Source: Breoghania sp.
Lineage (GTDB): Bacteria; Pseudomonadota; Alphaproteobacteria; Rhizobiales; Stappiaceae
Length of the DNA: 64,000 nucleotides
Direction of reading: 5' to 3'
Assembly (NCBI RefSeq): GCF_963674635.1
Contig: NZ_OY771475.1
Span: 620,001 to 684,000 of the forward strand
In this document: positions 52,301 to 61,275 of the stretch, in pieces
Numbering within the stretch: the first letter of the stretch is position 1
Layout: each line of letters starts with the position of its first letter
Made by a program: the position numbers and the translations under genes
Notes under the pieces: generated by a model
The model's input: only the letters and a program-made list of their open reading frames with translations
The model's database searches: none
Told to the model about the DNA's origin: nothing

Positions 52301-55300
52301 CCCCTTGGCGGTGAGCGTCCCGATCTCCCGGCCGAGGGGGTCGTATTTCAGGGTGTCGTGCGGCTGCACAGGCTGGAGCACGAAGCCGGGCGTGTCGGTG
52401 AGATAGGGCAGGTAACGTATACCGACCTTGCCGCGGCTGTCGAAACGCACCCGGTCGGAGACGAGCCAGTTGGCCTCCTGCGCATTGGCCATGCGCAATT
52501 TCGGCATTTGGGGGGGATGAAGGGCCAGAGGCGGTGTGCCGCTCACCAGGCTTGCCGTGCCGAGTGCGCGCTGCGAGGCGTCGAAATAGCCGATGGATAC
52601 GTCATAGGCGGCGTTCGTGGCGCTCGGGGACGGGGCGCCGGTTTCGGGGTTGGCAAAAAGCCTTCGGCGCACCATGACCGTGTGCGGGGGCATGGAGGTC
52701 GCCGGGTCCCATTGCAGGTTTTCCAGCGCGTAACTGCCGGCATTCTGGAGATACTTCGCCGGATCCGCCAGAAGCTCCGTGGTTGTGGGCACAGGCAGGG
52801 GCGTATAGTCGGCAAGCGGGTCGTCGCCGACCTTTTTCCCGCCCTCCTCACCATACTGGCAGGTCACCATCACCTGTCCCAGCGGGTCAAAGAGCGCCTC
52901 CGCCGTGTTGTCGTTCACATCGACGATGCGCGCAGGCTGGGAAGATTGCACGTCCCACGTGATATGGGCGGTGAACCCCATCTGGTCGGTGCGCTTGATC
53001 TGGAAGAGGCAGGTCTCATCATAGGTGACGGAAACCTCGTGGCCGAAGGGATCCGTCGTGACGCTCAGAAGATAGAAGCCGTCCGCATCGAGATAGCGCG
53101 CGACATCGCGCCAGTTCCACCAGTAGCCGTCCTGCTTCCGGTAGCCGGCGATTGTCTCCATCAACGTGTCGTCGACCTTGGTGCCAAAGACCCGGTCGAC
53201 CAGGCTCTGCGGGAAAACCGCGACCTGTTGATGGTGCTCCAGCGGAACCGGTGCAACCTGTTGAAGCGGCAGGGCGTCATCAAGGGCGGCATTCACATAG
53301 AGATCCTGCTGCCATGACTGGGGGATTGCCTGAACTGTGCCCGCGACCGGATTGGCGCCGTAGGGCACGACATTCTGCATGGCCTCGCTCGCGAGGCTTT
53401 GCGCCTGGGAAAAGCTCAGCAACGCGCCCGGCTCGACAAAGCCAGTGATCTGGAACATTTGCCTTTCAAAGGCGAGACCCACAAGGTGACCCGCCCCGGC
53501 TGTCGTGCCCGTGACCGGCGCGCTCGTCGTGCCTGACGTGTTTTCGTACTGACCCTCGATCACATTGATGAAGGCGGCGCAGTCGAGATCGATCTGGGCC
53601 GCGTCCTGGCCGGGCAGCAGCGGATCGGCGCCGGTCTTCTGCCGGTTCGCATAAAAGACCTTGAGCGATTGGAGGGGCTGACCGAAGCGGTCTGTCGTCA
53701 CGTTCAGAACGTGGGCAAGGCGCGGTTGCGCGTCGGGATCGGCTTCGAAGGTGCTTTCAAGGCTCTCCGACTGGTTCACGCGGAAGACGGCGTAATTTCC
53801 GAACAGTGGTGGTTGCAGCATGTCCAGCGCGTAGGTGGACTGAGACGCGTCATAAGGTGTGGTCAGGGCGTCGCCATCGCCATCCAGCCCGCGCTTTTCC
53901 TCCCTGTAGGGGCGTCCGACGAGTGCCACATGCGCCTGTCGCACGGCATCGGCTCCCGCGGCATAGATCGCGCCGGGCAGTGTGGGCGGGGGAAGCGGAT
54001 AGCCATCGTGATAGGCCTTGCCGGCGAGATCTTCGGCGATGCGATCCGCGGTCTCGAAAGCCCCGGTGTGGCTCCATTGCCGTGTCTGCAAGGGAGCGGC
54101 CTCGCTGGCGCCAACCTGTGCGGCGATCAGCCTCCGGCTTCGCGATCTTGAGGAAAAATGCCAGTCGCGTGAGGCCAGGACGGGATGGTCCTGCGACTGC
54201 ACATAGGCAAACCCGCGAAAGGCGCGCGAGATCGGATCGTAATAGGCATCTCGATATTGATAGACGGTGGTGCGCGCGCTTTGCGAGATCGGATCGTTCA
54301 CGATCACTTCCACCAGCACCTGCGGATTTTGTTCCAGCGCGGTGACCCAAGGGGCTCCGGCCGCGCGGTCGGCAAGCGCGAAATCGGATGCCGGGCGATA
54401 GGCCAGCTCCGTCTCTGCGCCCATTCCGTTTGCGTAGCTGCACAGCATGTAGGGCTTGGCGTGCGATGCCAGTGACAGAAACTGCTGGCGCGGGGCGGGG
54501 CGGTTCTGATCCACCACCAGTCCGGACAGTCCCAGACCGAGAATGTCGCCCGCGCTGATGCCATCGATCCGGGTGAACCCGTCCGGCAGGGCAAAACGGC
54601 GGGGGGCGGAAAAGCCGTTGCCGAATTCGTTGAAGGCGATGTTGATGCCGTCGGCATGCGCGATGATGAGATCCGCGCACCCATTGCCCGTGACATCGGC
54701 GAACTGGATCTGATCGGCGCTTGCGTTTTTAAGACCCGAAGGTGCGCCCGGCAGCGTGATTGGGGCGGCGAAGGTGCCGTTTCCCAGCGACGGCCAGACG
54801 CGCACCCCGCCGTTCCACACATGGACGATATGGGCGAGCCCGTCTCCGAAGATGTTGGCAAAGCCCGCAAAAAGATACTCCGCATCGGAGCTGTAGAAGG
54901 GCAGGGCTTCGGGCGTCTCCACGCGGTGGGGGGCGTTGTAGCCGTCAGCGCCCTTGGACATGGCGACCTGCCACCCGCTACCGTCGCCGCATAGCACATC
55001 GGTGCGGCCCGATCCGTTGAGATCGAGAAGGCGGGCCTTGGGATCGAGAAGCACAGTGGGAACCGCGGGCAGCGGCTGAAACGGACCCCAGTCCTGCTGC
55101 AGGCGGTTTGGAAAGAAGCCCGTCATGCCGGGCGTGATCACCATGAGATCGCTCCGCCCGTTGCCCTCCACATCGTTCAGCACCACGCGGCGGGGCGAAA
55201 GGGTGCGGGCATTGGGGAATTCCGGCGGCGGTTGCCCGGGCTGGTAGCGCCCCTTGCCAAGTGGGCGCCAATAGATGACATCCGGCCCGCCGCTTGTCAG

Positions 55301-56596
55301 GAAGCCCGTCAGTCCGTCGCCGTAAAGGTCGACCATCTGCAACGAGCCGTCGGCGAGATTGCCGCTCAGGGGCCGCCCGTTGTCGCTCGAGATCGGACCG
55401 AAGGCGGCCGTGTCCGGCGAAATCCCCGTGTAGTCGAACCGGACTTTCGGCATCGCCTTGGATTGCGCCGTGCCCGCCGCGTTGTGCCGCCATCCTGTGT
55501 GGCGCAGGGAGATCATACGGGAGGGGACCGCCCCCAGCAGGCCGGCATCCCGGTCGGCCTCGTCGCAATAGTCGAAGGACAGGACATCGGTGACCAGAGG
55601 CGAGCCGGCGAGGGTCTGGGGGAAATTGCAAGCGATCAGAACGGCTTGGCAGCGCCGGTTTGTGCGGATCTCGAAGCCGGCGCGATAGCTGGAAGAGGGA
55701 TCGGGCCTGAGGCTCCAGGCGCGCACGGGATCGATTGTAGGGGGATCGAGATCGCGGGACCCGTAATCGAGGATGACCATATGGCAGAAGTCGGCCACGG
55801 CGGCGTCCGGCGTCGGATTGCCGTACCAGACGCGGTCGAGATATCGCTGGGCGGTGGAGGCGGGCGGCGATCCGGCCGGGAGCCCGGCACTGTCTTCCGC
55901 CTTGTAGGTGTAGACGATGCGATTGCCCTTGAGGTCGATCTCCTCGCACAGGAGCCAGCGGAAGATCCGCTTCGGATCGCTCGGATCGAAGACGCGGGCT
56001 CGCGGGGACTGTCCGAAAATCCGCACCCCGCCATCTGCGTCGGTGACCTTCCAGTGGCTTGTCCCGGTCGCCTCCTCGCTCCAAAGCTCAATAACGTCGT
56101 TGGGGCCTTCGACGCGGCGCAGGTAGGTGCGCACCAGAAATGTCTGGCCTTGTAGCGTCTCGCGTCGTTCAACACGCTGCCACGCGTTGCCCGATTGCGC
56201 GTATTTCGGCACAAGATAGTCGTTGTCGAAGATCAGCGTGTCCGTGTCATCATAGGCAGGCGGGCCGGTGAAGGTGGAGCGCGTGAAGGACGAGGGGGTC
56301 AGGGTGAAGCCCATCCCGAAGACGCCGTTTCCTGCGCCGCTGGAATAGCTGAGCGCGATGGACGGCTTGAGGCCACGGGCCTCCGGCATGGGCAGCGGAA
56401 AGGTGAGTTCGGCGGTCCCCGTGAAGCCGTTGGGGGTGAACGTTTCGCCATAGCCGAGCGAGCCTCCGGCATTCGGCAGGCTGAGTTCCGGCAGTTCGAT
56501 GGTCGAGCCGCCGGTTCCCGCAGAAGAGCCTCCTTGCGAGGATGCGCCGCGCTGTGCGGTCTTCTCTCTGCCTCCTGATACCGTCGCCGTACTCAT
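49394..56596 (-). CDS. Tc toxin B-C fusion protein (TcdB/TccC-like, RHS) with novel C-terminal tip
   Basis: The protein is 2400 aa, about the sum of a TcB and a TcC. It begins with an SpvB-like region (about 30-330; LSYSSGAGNGVFGMGF). FG-GAP-type beta-propeller repeats follow (about 415-650; DLYGDGLTGF, DLNGSGRTDVL, DVTGNGCADLI), then TcdB middle domains. YD/RHS repeats fill roughly 1200-2080. The RHS core ends with GLYRMGQRAYIPWMGRWTSP, FAYVGGNPITKHDPDG (2134-2137). In Tc complexes this cocoon encloses a cleaved C-terminal effector. Here the last 263 residues are unlike any effector I know, and have several Gly/Ala-rich hydrophobic segments. GGAGG precedes the ATG. The stop codon lies in the MITE tip. 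Confidence 0.92.
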   Translation of the reverse strand: MSTATVSGGREKTAQRGASSQGGSSAGTGGSTIELPELSLPNAGGSLGYGETFTPNGFTGTAELTFPLPMPEARGLKPSIALSYSSGAGNGVFGMGFTLTPSSFTRSTFTGPPAYDDTDTLIFDNDYLVPKYAQSGNAWQRVERRETLQGQTFLVRTYLRRVEGPNDVIELWSEEATGTSHWKVTDADGGVRIFGQSPRARVFDPSDPKRIFRWLLCEEIDLKGNRIVYTYKAEDSAGLPAGSPPASTAQRYLDRVWYGNPTPDAAVADFCHMVILDYGSRDLDPPTIDPVRAWSLRPDPSSSYRAGFEIRTNRRCQAVLIACNFPQTLAGSPLVTDVLSFDYCDEADRDAGLLGAVPSRMISLRHTGWRHNAAGTAQSKAMPKVRFDYTGISPDTAAFGPISSDNGRPLSGNLADGSLQMVDLYGDGLTGFLTSGGPDVIYWRPLGKGRYQPGQPPPEFPNARTLSPRRVVLNDVEGNGRSDLMVITPGMTGFFPNRLQQDWGPFQPLPAVPTVLLDPKARLLDLNGSGRTDVLCGDGSGWQVAMSKGADGYNAPHRVETPEALPFYSSDAEYLFAGFANIFGDGLAHIVHVWNGGVRVWPSLGNGTFAAPITLPGAPSGLKNASADQIQFADVTGNGCADLIIAHADGINIAFNEFGNGFSAPRRFALPDGFTRIDGISAGDILGLGLSGLVVDQNRPAPRQQFLSLASHAKPYMLCSYANGMGAETELAYRPASDFALADRAAGAPWVTALEQNPQVLVEVIVNDPISQSARTTVYQYRDAYYDPISRAFRGFAYVQSQDHPVLASRDWHFSSRSRSRRLIAAQVGASEAAPLQTRQWSHTGAFETADRIAEDLAGKAYHDGYPLPPPTLPGAIYAAGADAVRQAHVALVGRPYREEKRGLDGDGDALTTPYDASQSTYALDMLQPPLFGNYAVFRVNQSESLESTFEADPDAQPRLAHVLNVTTDRFGQPLQSLKVFYANRQKTGADPLLPGQDAAQIDLDCAAFINVIEGQYENTSGTTSAPVTGTTAGAGHLVGLAFERQMFQITGFVEPGALLSFSQAQSLASEAMQNVVPYGANPVAGTVQAIPQSWQQDLYVNAALDDALPLQQVAPVPLEHHQQVAVFPQSLVDRVFGTKVDDTLMETIAGYRKQDGYWWNWRDVARYLDADGFYLLSVTTDPFGHEVSVTYDETCLFQIKRTDQMGFTAHITWDVQSSQPARIVDVNDNTAEALFDPLGQVMVTCQYGEEGGKKVGDDPLADYTPLPVPTTTELLADPAKYLQNAGSYALENLQWDPATSMPPHTVMVRRRLFANPETGAPSPSATNAAYDVSIGYFDASQRALGTASLVSGTPPLALHPPQMPKLRMANAQEANWLVSDRVRFDSRGKVGIRYLPYLTDTPGFVLQPVQPHDTLKYDPLGREIGTLTAKGFLTRNVHAIWQTDQYDADDTVTQSPYYKANISNPTLPEPERAALEQAAVFEDTPLTSMLDVRGRTIASRSLLVDHSGAQPEPLTALRWLDPQERELATSNPRFFNAADPARPSYFDALSIYDMGGTAISRADADAGNVPLPPGATGTPRLTLTDALGNPVEVWTPRGYRISTRYDPGRRPLTQGVIGNGLSLTFARFVYGSAPSANTVNRVIESYDQASIQVIDRYSLSGDPFSHARQYVADWTQPADWTTPSTVALDPTVWTTTFTYDGDGNTIGALAPDGTRIAYALYPNGWLKAIALTLPGSTNVQMVAGPMLYAANGRVSKMPLGNGALVERGFEPTTLRLTSIHTTTAAQEVVQDLSYAYDPVGNVTSQMNALPVPGDASATSGDSAYVFDSLYRLMTATGRAAKGLGQNASHTPPALPASSIELERYEQRFTYDHATNLTAIAYAAAASSWQQDIAISLSSNHGVLRGMITGTGTPDDFYDAGGNLLSPTSDLTLDYDFFGNAAHTERVDGTKKTDTWGQFSNGRERLRKVAVAPDGTTVETLYLDDAIITRPIANGAPGPVSEISVQVMLNERLALQLRTPAGTGSTIAQYQLEDHLTSVAARLDQAGTLVDVQEYLPYGSDALWVSASGATSQTQAKRYRFAQKEVDLGSGLYRMGQRAYIPWMGRWTSPDPAGPADGPNLFAYVGGNPITKHDPDGLCGKTPNFWDSVKQKANFYANKTKYQAKEMNAWGVMLNAMLDTRFVALEMSHKLKLPLVTTMGDSTKSLLPTARSIGHFGLLGSLQMVTRYGGMAGIAYHSLAITQEGFKEKHVLGIVGNSLFTAEGYMLLKAMGAASTHTLHHSLHMAGRLGFAADSVKAVSYYRQGDYSTALMYGLLAGGNGLSLASTEQRMQIARFLFGNMGEQFYKANNFAGEFGWNAKGFSRTLAMTSARNWLGAGLVASVFVYQDYIKKRVIPNDLD

Positions 56597-56631
56597 GTCT
56601 CACCCCTCCATCGCCATGCGGTCGTGCCTGA

Positions 56632-58341
56632 TCAGCCTTGGTAAGGGGGGTAGCTGAAGGTCTGGACCGTCGGATCGGGGGAGAGCTTGTCGCCGCCATA
56701 CGATTTCAGGTTCGACACGGTCAGCGTGTAGAGGGTGCTGTCGTCGAGACGTTGATCCAGCGTCAGGACCACCGCCTTCGGGTCGGATTTGGGAATTCCC
56801 GCGCTGACCACAGAAATGCCCGGCGTCAGGTCGTAATTTGCGACGTCGTCGGCCAAAGCCGGATCCAGCGGTTCGGAGAAATGCAACGCGATCAGGGCAG
56901 CCTGAAGAACCTCCAGCTTGTCGAGTTCGAGATAGGTCCGGGGCTTGCCGCAAGCCGGCTGGTTGCCGCCGACAAAGCCGACTTGGGCGCTTTCGTAGCG
57001 GCAATCGAGCGAAGGAGCGGCACATGGGTCCACCGGATCGCCGCTGCCATGGGCGGGGGAGACCAGATCGAACAGGGTCTTCCATTGGGCCAGGGCGGCT
57101 TGCGAATTGGGGAGGAAGCTGGCTGGCGACCAGATGTTGCGGGCATAGTAGCCGAATGCCGAAAAATCCGCCTCGGCCACACAGCTTATCGAGCTGTCGG
57201 GATGCGACGGATCCTCTCCGAAAGCCGCGATGCAGTGGCAAAGGGCCATCAACAGGCCTTCCTCCTGCAGGGCTTTCTGTCGCGCAAGCCCCCCATGAAG
57301 ATAAACGTCGAGCCCGCTCCAGAAACACTTCTGGCGGCCATCGATATTCGCGTTCATGGACGTGTCGTCATAGGTGATCGACACCGCTGGATAAAAGCCC
57401 TTGAGCAGAGAGATGGACCGCCTCACGCGGTCTTTGACCACGGGGTCATTGGCGGGAAGCAGGTCGCCATTGGCCAGAATGTCCTGAGCCTGTTTCGGCG
57501 TGAACATGTGCGAGACAGTGCGCGAGAAAGCTGGGTCCGCCCCTTCGCTGGAGGTCATGCGGAACGTGCCGCCACCGGCAAGACGAACCGGCAGTCCCTC
57601 CGCGGGCTCCTTGGCGCGCGGTGGCGCCTTCATGTCCGCCTCCAGGCCGTGGAAATCTGCTTGCACCGTGAAATCGCCCACCACGAGGCCGCCAATGCTG
57701 TAAAGCCGTTCGTGAGGCGCCAACTCGCCTTCGAAACTCAGGCTGGGCGGGTGAGGGGCCTCGTGCCCATGTCCGACCGCGAGGACCGTAAGGGGGTGGC
57801 TTTCCGCTGACAGCAGCCTGTCTCCGGGGGCGAGGTGTTCGGCCAGAACGAACTGCCCATCATGGAGCAGCACGGGCTGGGCGGCACCGACAATGGCTTC
57901 GCCGGGAGCCCCGTCCGTGCGGATCAGGACGGTTTCGCCGACCGCCGTTTCCAGCGCCTGAACCATGTCGAGGCGGGCTTCGGTCCAGGTCAGATGCGGG
58001 GCCCCGTCTGCGCGCCGCAGTGTTGCACGCGGGATCGTTTGCGCAGCCGTCGCGTCGGCGAGAAAACAGCAGCAATAGGCCGCCATCATGCCCCAGTTTG
58101 GGTCCTGATCGTGAAGGTTCGTGCAGACCGTGATGATCTCCGGATCGAAGACCTGTTGCCCGGTGGCTCTGTTTTCACAGATGATGATACTGACGGGAGT
58201 GCCGACCGGTTGGTCCTTGCACATCGTGTGTACGGGCGACAGTTTTTTCGCCTCCGCGCAGATGATGGGGTTGGCGATCGGGCTAAGGCCCGCTTTTTTC
58301 AGACGTTCCTTGCAGGATTCAATCGTGTAAGCGGCGGTCAT
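56632..58341 (-). CDS. Hint-like protein of the Tc locus, degenerate paralogue (569 aa)
   Basis: This protein is a paralogue of the neighbouring 635-aa protein. The Cys-bearing N-terminal domain (1-95) ends in CCC (90-92). A Hint-like domain follows (about 135-228; GAAQPVLLHDGQFVLAEHL, APGDRLLS, GGLVVGDF). The Cys that normally opens a Hint domain is absent (FLADA where the paralogue has CFAYG). A central region has an altered peptidase-like pattern (HCIAAF at 369-374, then EADFSAFG at 390-397). The C-terminus is a small Ig-like (SbsA/Big_5 type) module. The ATG at 58341 has AGGAG upstream. It lies 35 bases before the BC fusion on the same strand. Its function is unknown. Confidence 0.72.
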   Translation of the reverse strand: MTAAYTIESCKERLKKAGLSPIANPIICAEAKKLSPVHTMCKDQPVGTPVSIIICENRATGQQVFDPEIITVCTNLHDQDPNWGMMAAYCCCFLADATAAQTIPRATLRRADGAPHLTWTEARLDMVQALETAVGETVLIRTDGAPGEAIVGAAQPVLLHDGQFVLAEHLAPGDRLLSAESHPLTVLAVGHGHEAPHPPSLSFEGELAPHERLYSIGGLVVGDFTVQADFHGLEADMKAPPRAKEPAEGLPVRLAGGGTFRMTSSEGADPAFSRTVSHMFTPKQAQDILANGDLLPANDPVVKDRVRRSISLLKGFYPAVSITYDDTSMNANIDGRQKCFWSGLDVYLHGGLARQKALQEEGLLMALCHCIAAFGEDPSHPDSSISCVAEADFSAFGYYARNIWSPASFLPNSQAALAQWKTLFDLVSPAHGSGDPVDPCAAPSLDCRYESAQVGFVGGNQPACGKPRTYLELDKLEVLQAALIALHFSEPLDPALADDVANYDLTPGISVVSAGIPKSDPKAVVLTLDQRLDDSTLYTLTVSNLKSYGGDKLSPDPTVQTFSYPPYQG

Positions 58342-58455
58342 GGCGCATCTCCTGTTCGCTTGGGCAGGGCCTGACGTCCCGCGCCTTGGGGCCGGGCGCT
58401 TTCTGCTCATGTCGAGAAGGGGATCGGCCGGGTGTGCCGGCCGATCCGCTGGACG

Positions 58456-60363
58456 TCAGCTCGCGGCTTCGAAATCCGCAGAACTGCGCGCCGGGTCGAG
58501 GGGCGTGTCATAGATCGATTTCAGGTTCGCCGCCGTGACCGTGTAGGTCTTGCCCTTCTCCGGCGCTTCGGCCAGTTCCAGGGTGACAAGGAAGTTCTTC
58601 ATCGGGTCGAGAGTGGCGGAAACGACGTCGATGGCCGGATCGAGGGTGTAATTCGCGATGTCGGTCGCGCTTTCGGGCTTCAGGCCAAGCGAGAACGTGA
58701 GGAGCAGGTGCGTCTCGTCGCGCAAGGTCGCAAGCTCAAGCGCGATATCGGGGGGCTGGTAGCCGCCCGCGCAAGCCGGCAGGGAGCCGCCGGTAAAGCC
58801 GCGCTGGATGGACTCGACGCGACAATCGATAGAGGGATCGCGCAGCGGATCCTCCGGATTGCCCCCCTTGAGCTTGGGGTCGATCTGGTCGAACAGCGCG
58901 CTGTTCCACTGCTGCATCGCCTTGCTGACATATCCCATCCAGCCCGAACCGATCCAGGTGAGGCGGGAGATGGTGCCGAAGGCGATGAAGTCGCAGGTTG
59001 CAACCCCGGTGAAGCCGTCAGCGGTCATCGGTTCGGTTCCCGAGAAGGCCGCCACGCCCCAGGACATGGCCATGTAGAGGCCTTCATAGCTCATGCCGGT
59101 CATGCGGGCGAAGCCACCGGTCATGCGGACGATTTTCATGCCGAAATACTCATAGGCGTAGACATTCGGCAGCATGTTGGTCGGGTCGTAGATGAAGTTG
59201 ATATCCGGGAAGAACCCCTTCAGCTGAAGGGCGATCGAGTTGAACATCGATTGCGGAACCGGATTGCTGAACGGCATCTGGGTGCCGTTTTGAAGGATCG
59301 ATTCCGACTCTGCCTGCGTGAAAAAGGCCTGGTAGGCCGTGGGCACCTCGGAGGCGCCGTAGGAGCGTGCGTAGACCTTGAACTTCGATGCGAAATTCGA
59401 ATCCGCCGGAATGACCTGCGAGCCATCCTCAGAGAAGGTCATGTTTGCGTCGCTGCGCATCGCCTTGGTTGAGCGGCGGGAAAAGGCCTCGTCGTATTCG
59501 CGTGAGCCGATCTCGAAGCGTTCGTCCGCGGTGTCGAACAGGGAGGCGTTGCTTTCTGCGCTCATCTGGAGGTCGAAGTCCCCCACCACGACGCCATCGG
59601 CGAGCAACAGGTGGCCATCGGCCCCATTGTCGGTTGGGGCGGCGGTGCCGATGTGATGCACGCCGCCGAAATAGGAACCGATGGACACGAGCATCACCGG
59701 GACCGGGTTGCCCTCGGCGTCGATCAGTTCATCGCCGATATAAAGCGTGTTGGCCGTCACCAGCTTGCCTGAGGCCAGTAGCACCGGTTGGTCCGTGCTC
59801 GCGATCAGGTCATGCAATCCGTCTTTCAGCAGGTAGACGATATAGACCATGTTCGGCTGTTCGATCTGGTGTCCGGGCAGGCCGCCCGAGGCGCCCTCGC
59901 TGAAGCTCACCAGTTGCGGGCGCCACTCCAGCGTCATTCCGCTGCCCGACGTGCCGACAACGCTGGCGGCCAGAACCTCGGAGCCAAGCTTGATGTCCTG
60001 GATCTTCTCCGTCTCGCTGCCTGTCGGGCCGGTGCCGGGTACGGCGATCAGGGTGCCATAGGCGAAGCAGGCGCAACAGCAGAAGCAGTTCTGAAACCCC
60101 CAGGCCGGGTCCTTGCTCTGGAGCTCGGTACAGATCGGGATGATCTTGTCCGGATTGCATTTCCATTCGTTGTTGTTGGAGTTGTGACAGCAGACCTGGC
60201 TGACCGGGAAATACAGGTTCGCGCCGGCGCACATGGAGTGATAGGTCGACGACACCATGAAGTCCGCGCAGTGATATTGCAGGCTCATTCCATCGACGCC
60301 GCATAGGGGGGTAAGGCCCGCCTGCGTGAGCTTGTTGTAACAGGTTTGCGGATCGTAACCCAT
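58456..60363 (-). CDS. Hint-domain protein of the Tc locus (635 aa)
   Basis: The N-terminal 98 residues are rich in Cys. Hint then begins at C99 with CFAYGTLIAVPG, continues through TDQPVLLASGKLVTANTLY and GDELIDAEGNPV, and ends near VVVGDF (258-263). Hint domains splice or self-cleave proteins. A central 270-470 region (PNVYAYEYFGMKIV, EGLYMAMSWGVAAF) is not recognised, though it has the layout of a metallopeptidase that has lost its HExxH. The end (530-635) is an Ig-like module (DIANYTLDPAIDVVSATLD). There is no signal peptide. The ATG at 60363 has GGGAG upstream. It belongs to the leftward Tc operon. Confidence 0.78.
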   Translation of the reverse strand: MGYDPQTCYNKLTQAGLTPLCGVDGMSLQYHCADFMVSSTYHSMCAGANLYFPVSQVCCHNSNNNEWKCNPDKIIPICTELQSKDPAWGFQNCFCCCACFAYGTLIAVPGTGPTGSETEKIQDIKLGSEVLAASVVGTSGSGMTLEWRPQLVSFSEGASGGLPGHQIEQPNMVYIVYLLKDGLHDLIASTDQPVLLASGKLVTANTLYIGDELIDAEGNPVPVMLVSIGSYFGGVHHIGTAAPTDNGADGHLLLADGVVVGDFDLQMSAESNASLFDTADERFEIGSREYDEAFSRRSTKAMRSDANMTFSEDGSQVIPADSNFASKFKVYARSYGASEVPTAYQAFFTQAESESILQNGTQMPFSNPVPQSMFNSIALQLKGFFPDINFIYDPTNMLPNVYAYEYFGMKIVRMTGGFARMTGMSYEGLYMAMSWGVAAFSGTEPMTADGFTGVATCDFIAFGTISRLTWIGSGWMGYVSKAMQQWNSALFDQIDPKLKGGNPEDPLRDPSIDCRVESIQRGFTGGSLPACAGGYQPPDIALELATLRDETHLLLTFSLGLKPESATDIANYTLDPAIDVVSATLDPMKNFLVTLELAEAPEKGKTYTVTAANLKSIYDTPLDPARSSADFEAAS

Positions 60364-60462
60364 AGAAATAACTCCCTGAAATGTGCCTCTAAGGCATTGA
60401 ATAAATGAATATTTCCCCGACCTCGGGACGCAACGCGAGTGGGGCGTTCCTCGTGGCGCGCG

Positions 60463-61050
60463 TCAGCGGGCCGGAGCGGGAAGGGGCTCTCCCCAGAAAT
60501 TCAGGCCCGGATTGTCGGGGTCGGGTGCGGGGCAGGTGTCGGTGCTGCGTCGCGCCTTGTTTTTCACCACGCAGCCGCATTTCGCACAGACCGTCCTTTC
60601 CGCCTGACCGGCGCCCGCCAGACGGTAGAGCGTGGCTTGTCGATCCGGCGGCGCGATCAGGTTCGGACAGGCCCGGCAAGCCTCAAGGCGCCTGGCGTAG
60701 GTCGCCTCGTCGACGGTCGAAAACCCGGTCGCCGACCAGCGCGCAAGCGACGTGGCCGCACGTGAGACAAGCTCCAGTGCGGGAATGCGCTTTTCCTGTG
60801 CGGGTTGGGGCGGGTTTTGCAGGAGGCGGGCCAGATGCGGGGCGGAGCGGCGCGCGACGAGCAGGTTCTGCGCGTAGCTCTTGTGGGTGAGTGCGGCGAT
60901 CATCACCTCCTCGCTCACCAGATCGTCCAGTCCGAGGATTTGCGAAAATGTCCGGCGCTCCTCCAGCAAGGACCCTTCATCCAGCAGGGAGCCTTCATCC
61001 ATATCGGCTGTTGCCGCCGTCACGGGAGCGGTTTTCGGATTTTGCAGCAT
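60463..61050 (-). CDS. Small zinc-ribbon protein, first gene of leftward Tc operon (195 aa)
   Basis: Cysteines at 125, 128, 155, 158, 160 and 173 (ACRACPNL, VCAKCGCVV, DTCP) form a zinc-binding module in the C-terminal half. The N-terminal half is helical, with the duplicated element DEGSLLDEGSLLEE (18-31). It looks like a regulatory, scaffold or peptide-recruiting factor, but I cannot name a family. The ATG at 61050 has a weak ribosome site; the Met at 17 is possible. It is divergent from the TcA gene. Confidence 0.65.
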   Translation of the reverse strand: MLQNPKTAPVTAATADMDEGSLLDEGSLLEERRTFSQILGLDDLVSEEVMIAALTHKSYAQNLLVARRSAPHLARLLQNPPQPAQEKRIPALELVSRAATSLARWSATGFSTVDEATYARRLEACRACPNLIAPPDRQATLYRLAGAGQAERTVCAKCGCVVKNKARRSTDTCPAPDPDNPGLNFWGEPLPAPAR

Positions 61051-61275
61051 GAACTAACCAGATTCCAAATTGGCTAAGGTAAGCGAAAAAATCAATGAGA
61101 TATAAAGTATTGGAGGGAATCATATCATAAAGAATGCGTTGTAAAATAGAAAAAAGCGATTTACATGGAATAAAAACGAACTACGATAAATGTAATATGG
61201 GCGCTTGCAGTGCGTTTGTATGTAATGTCTATTTATTTGCGTTATATATTATAAATTGAACGTTGGGTGTTTGTC
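61051..61275. promoter_or_regulatory. AT-rich divergent promoter region of the Tc locus
   Basis: These 225 bases between the TcA gene and the leftward operon are far richer in A/T than both sides (runs such as TTATATATTATAAATT near 61243-61258). Both promoters must lie here. Such composition invites silencing by H-NS-like or MucR-like proteins; that is inference. Confidence 0.55.
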
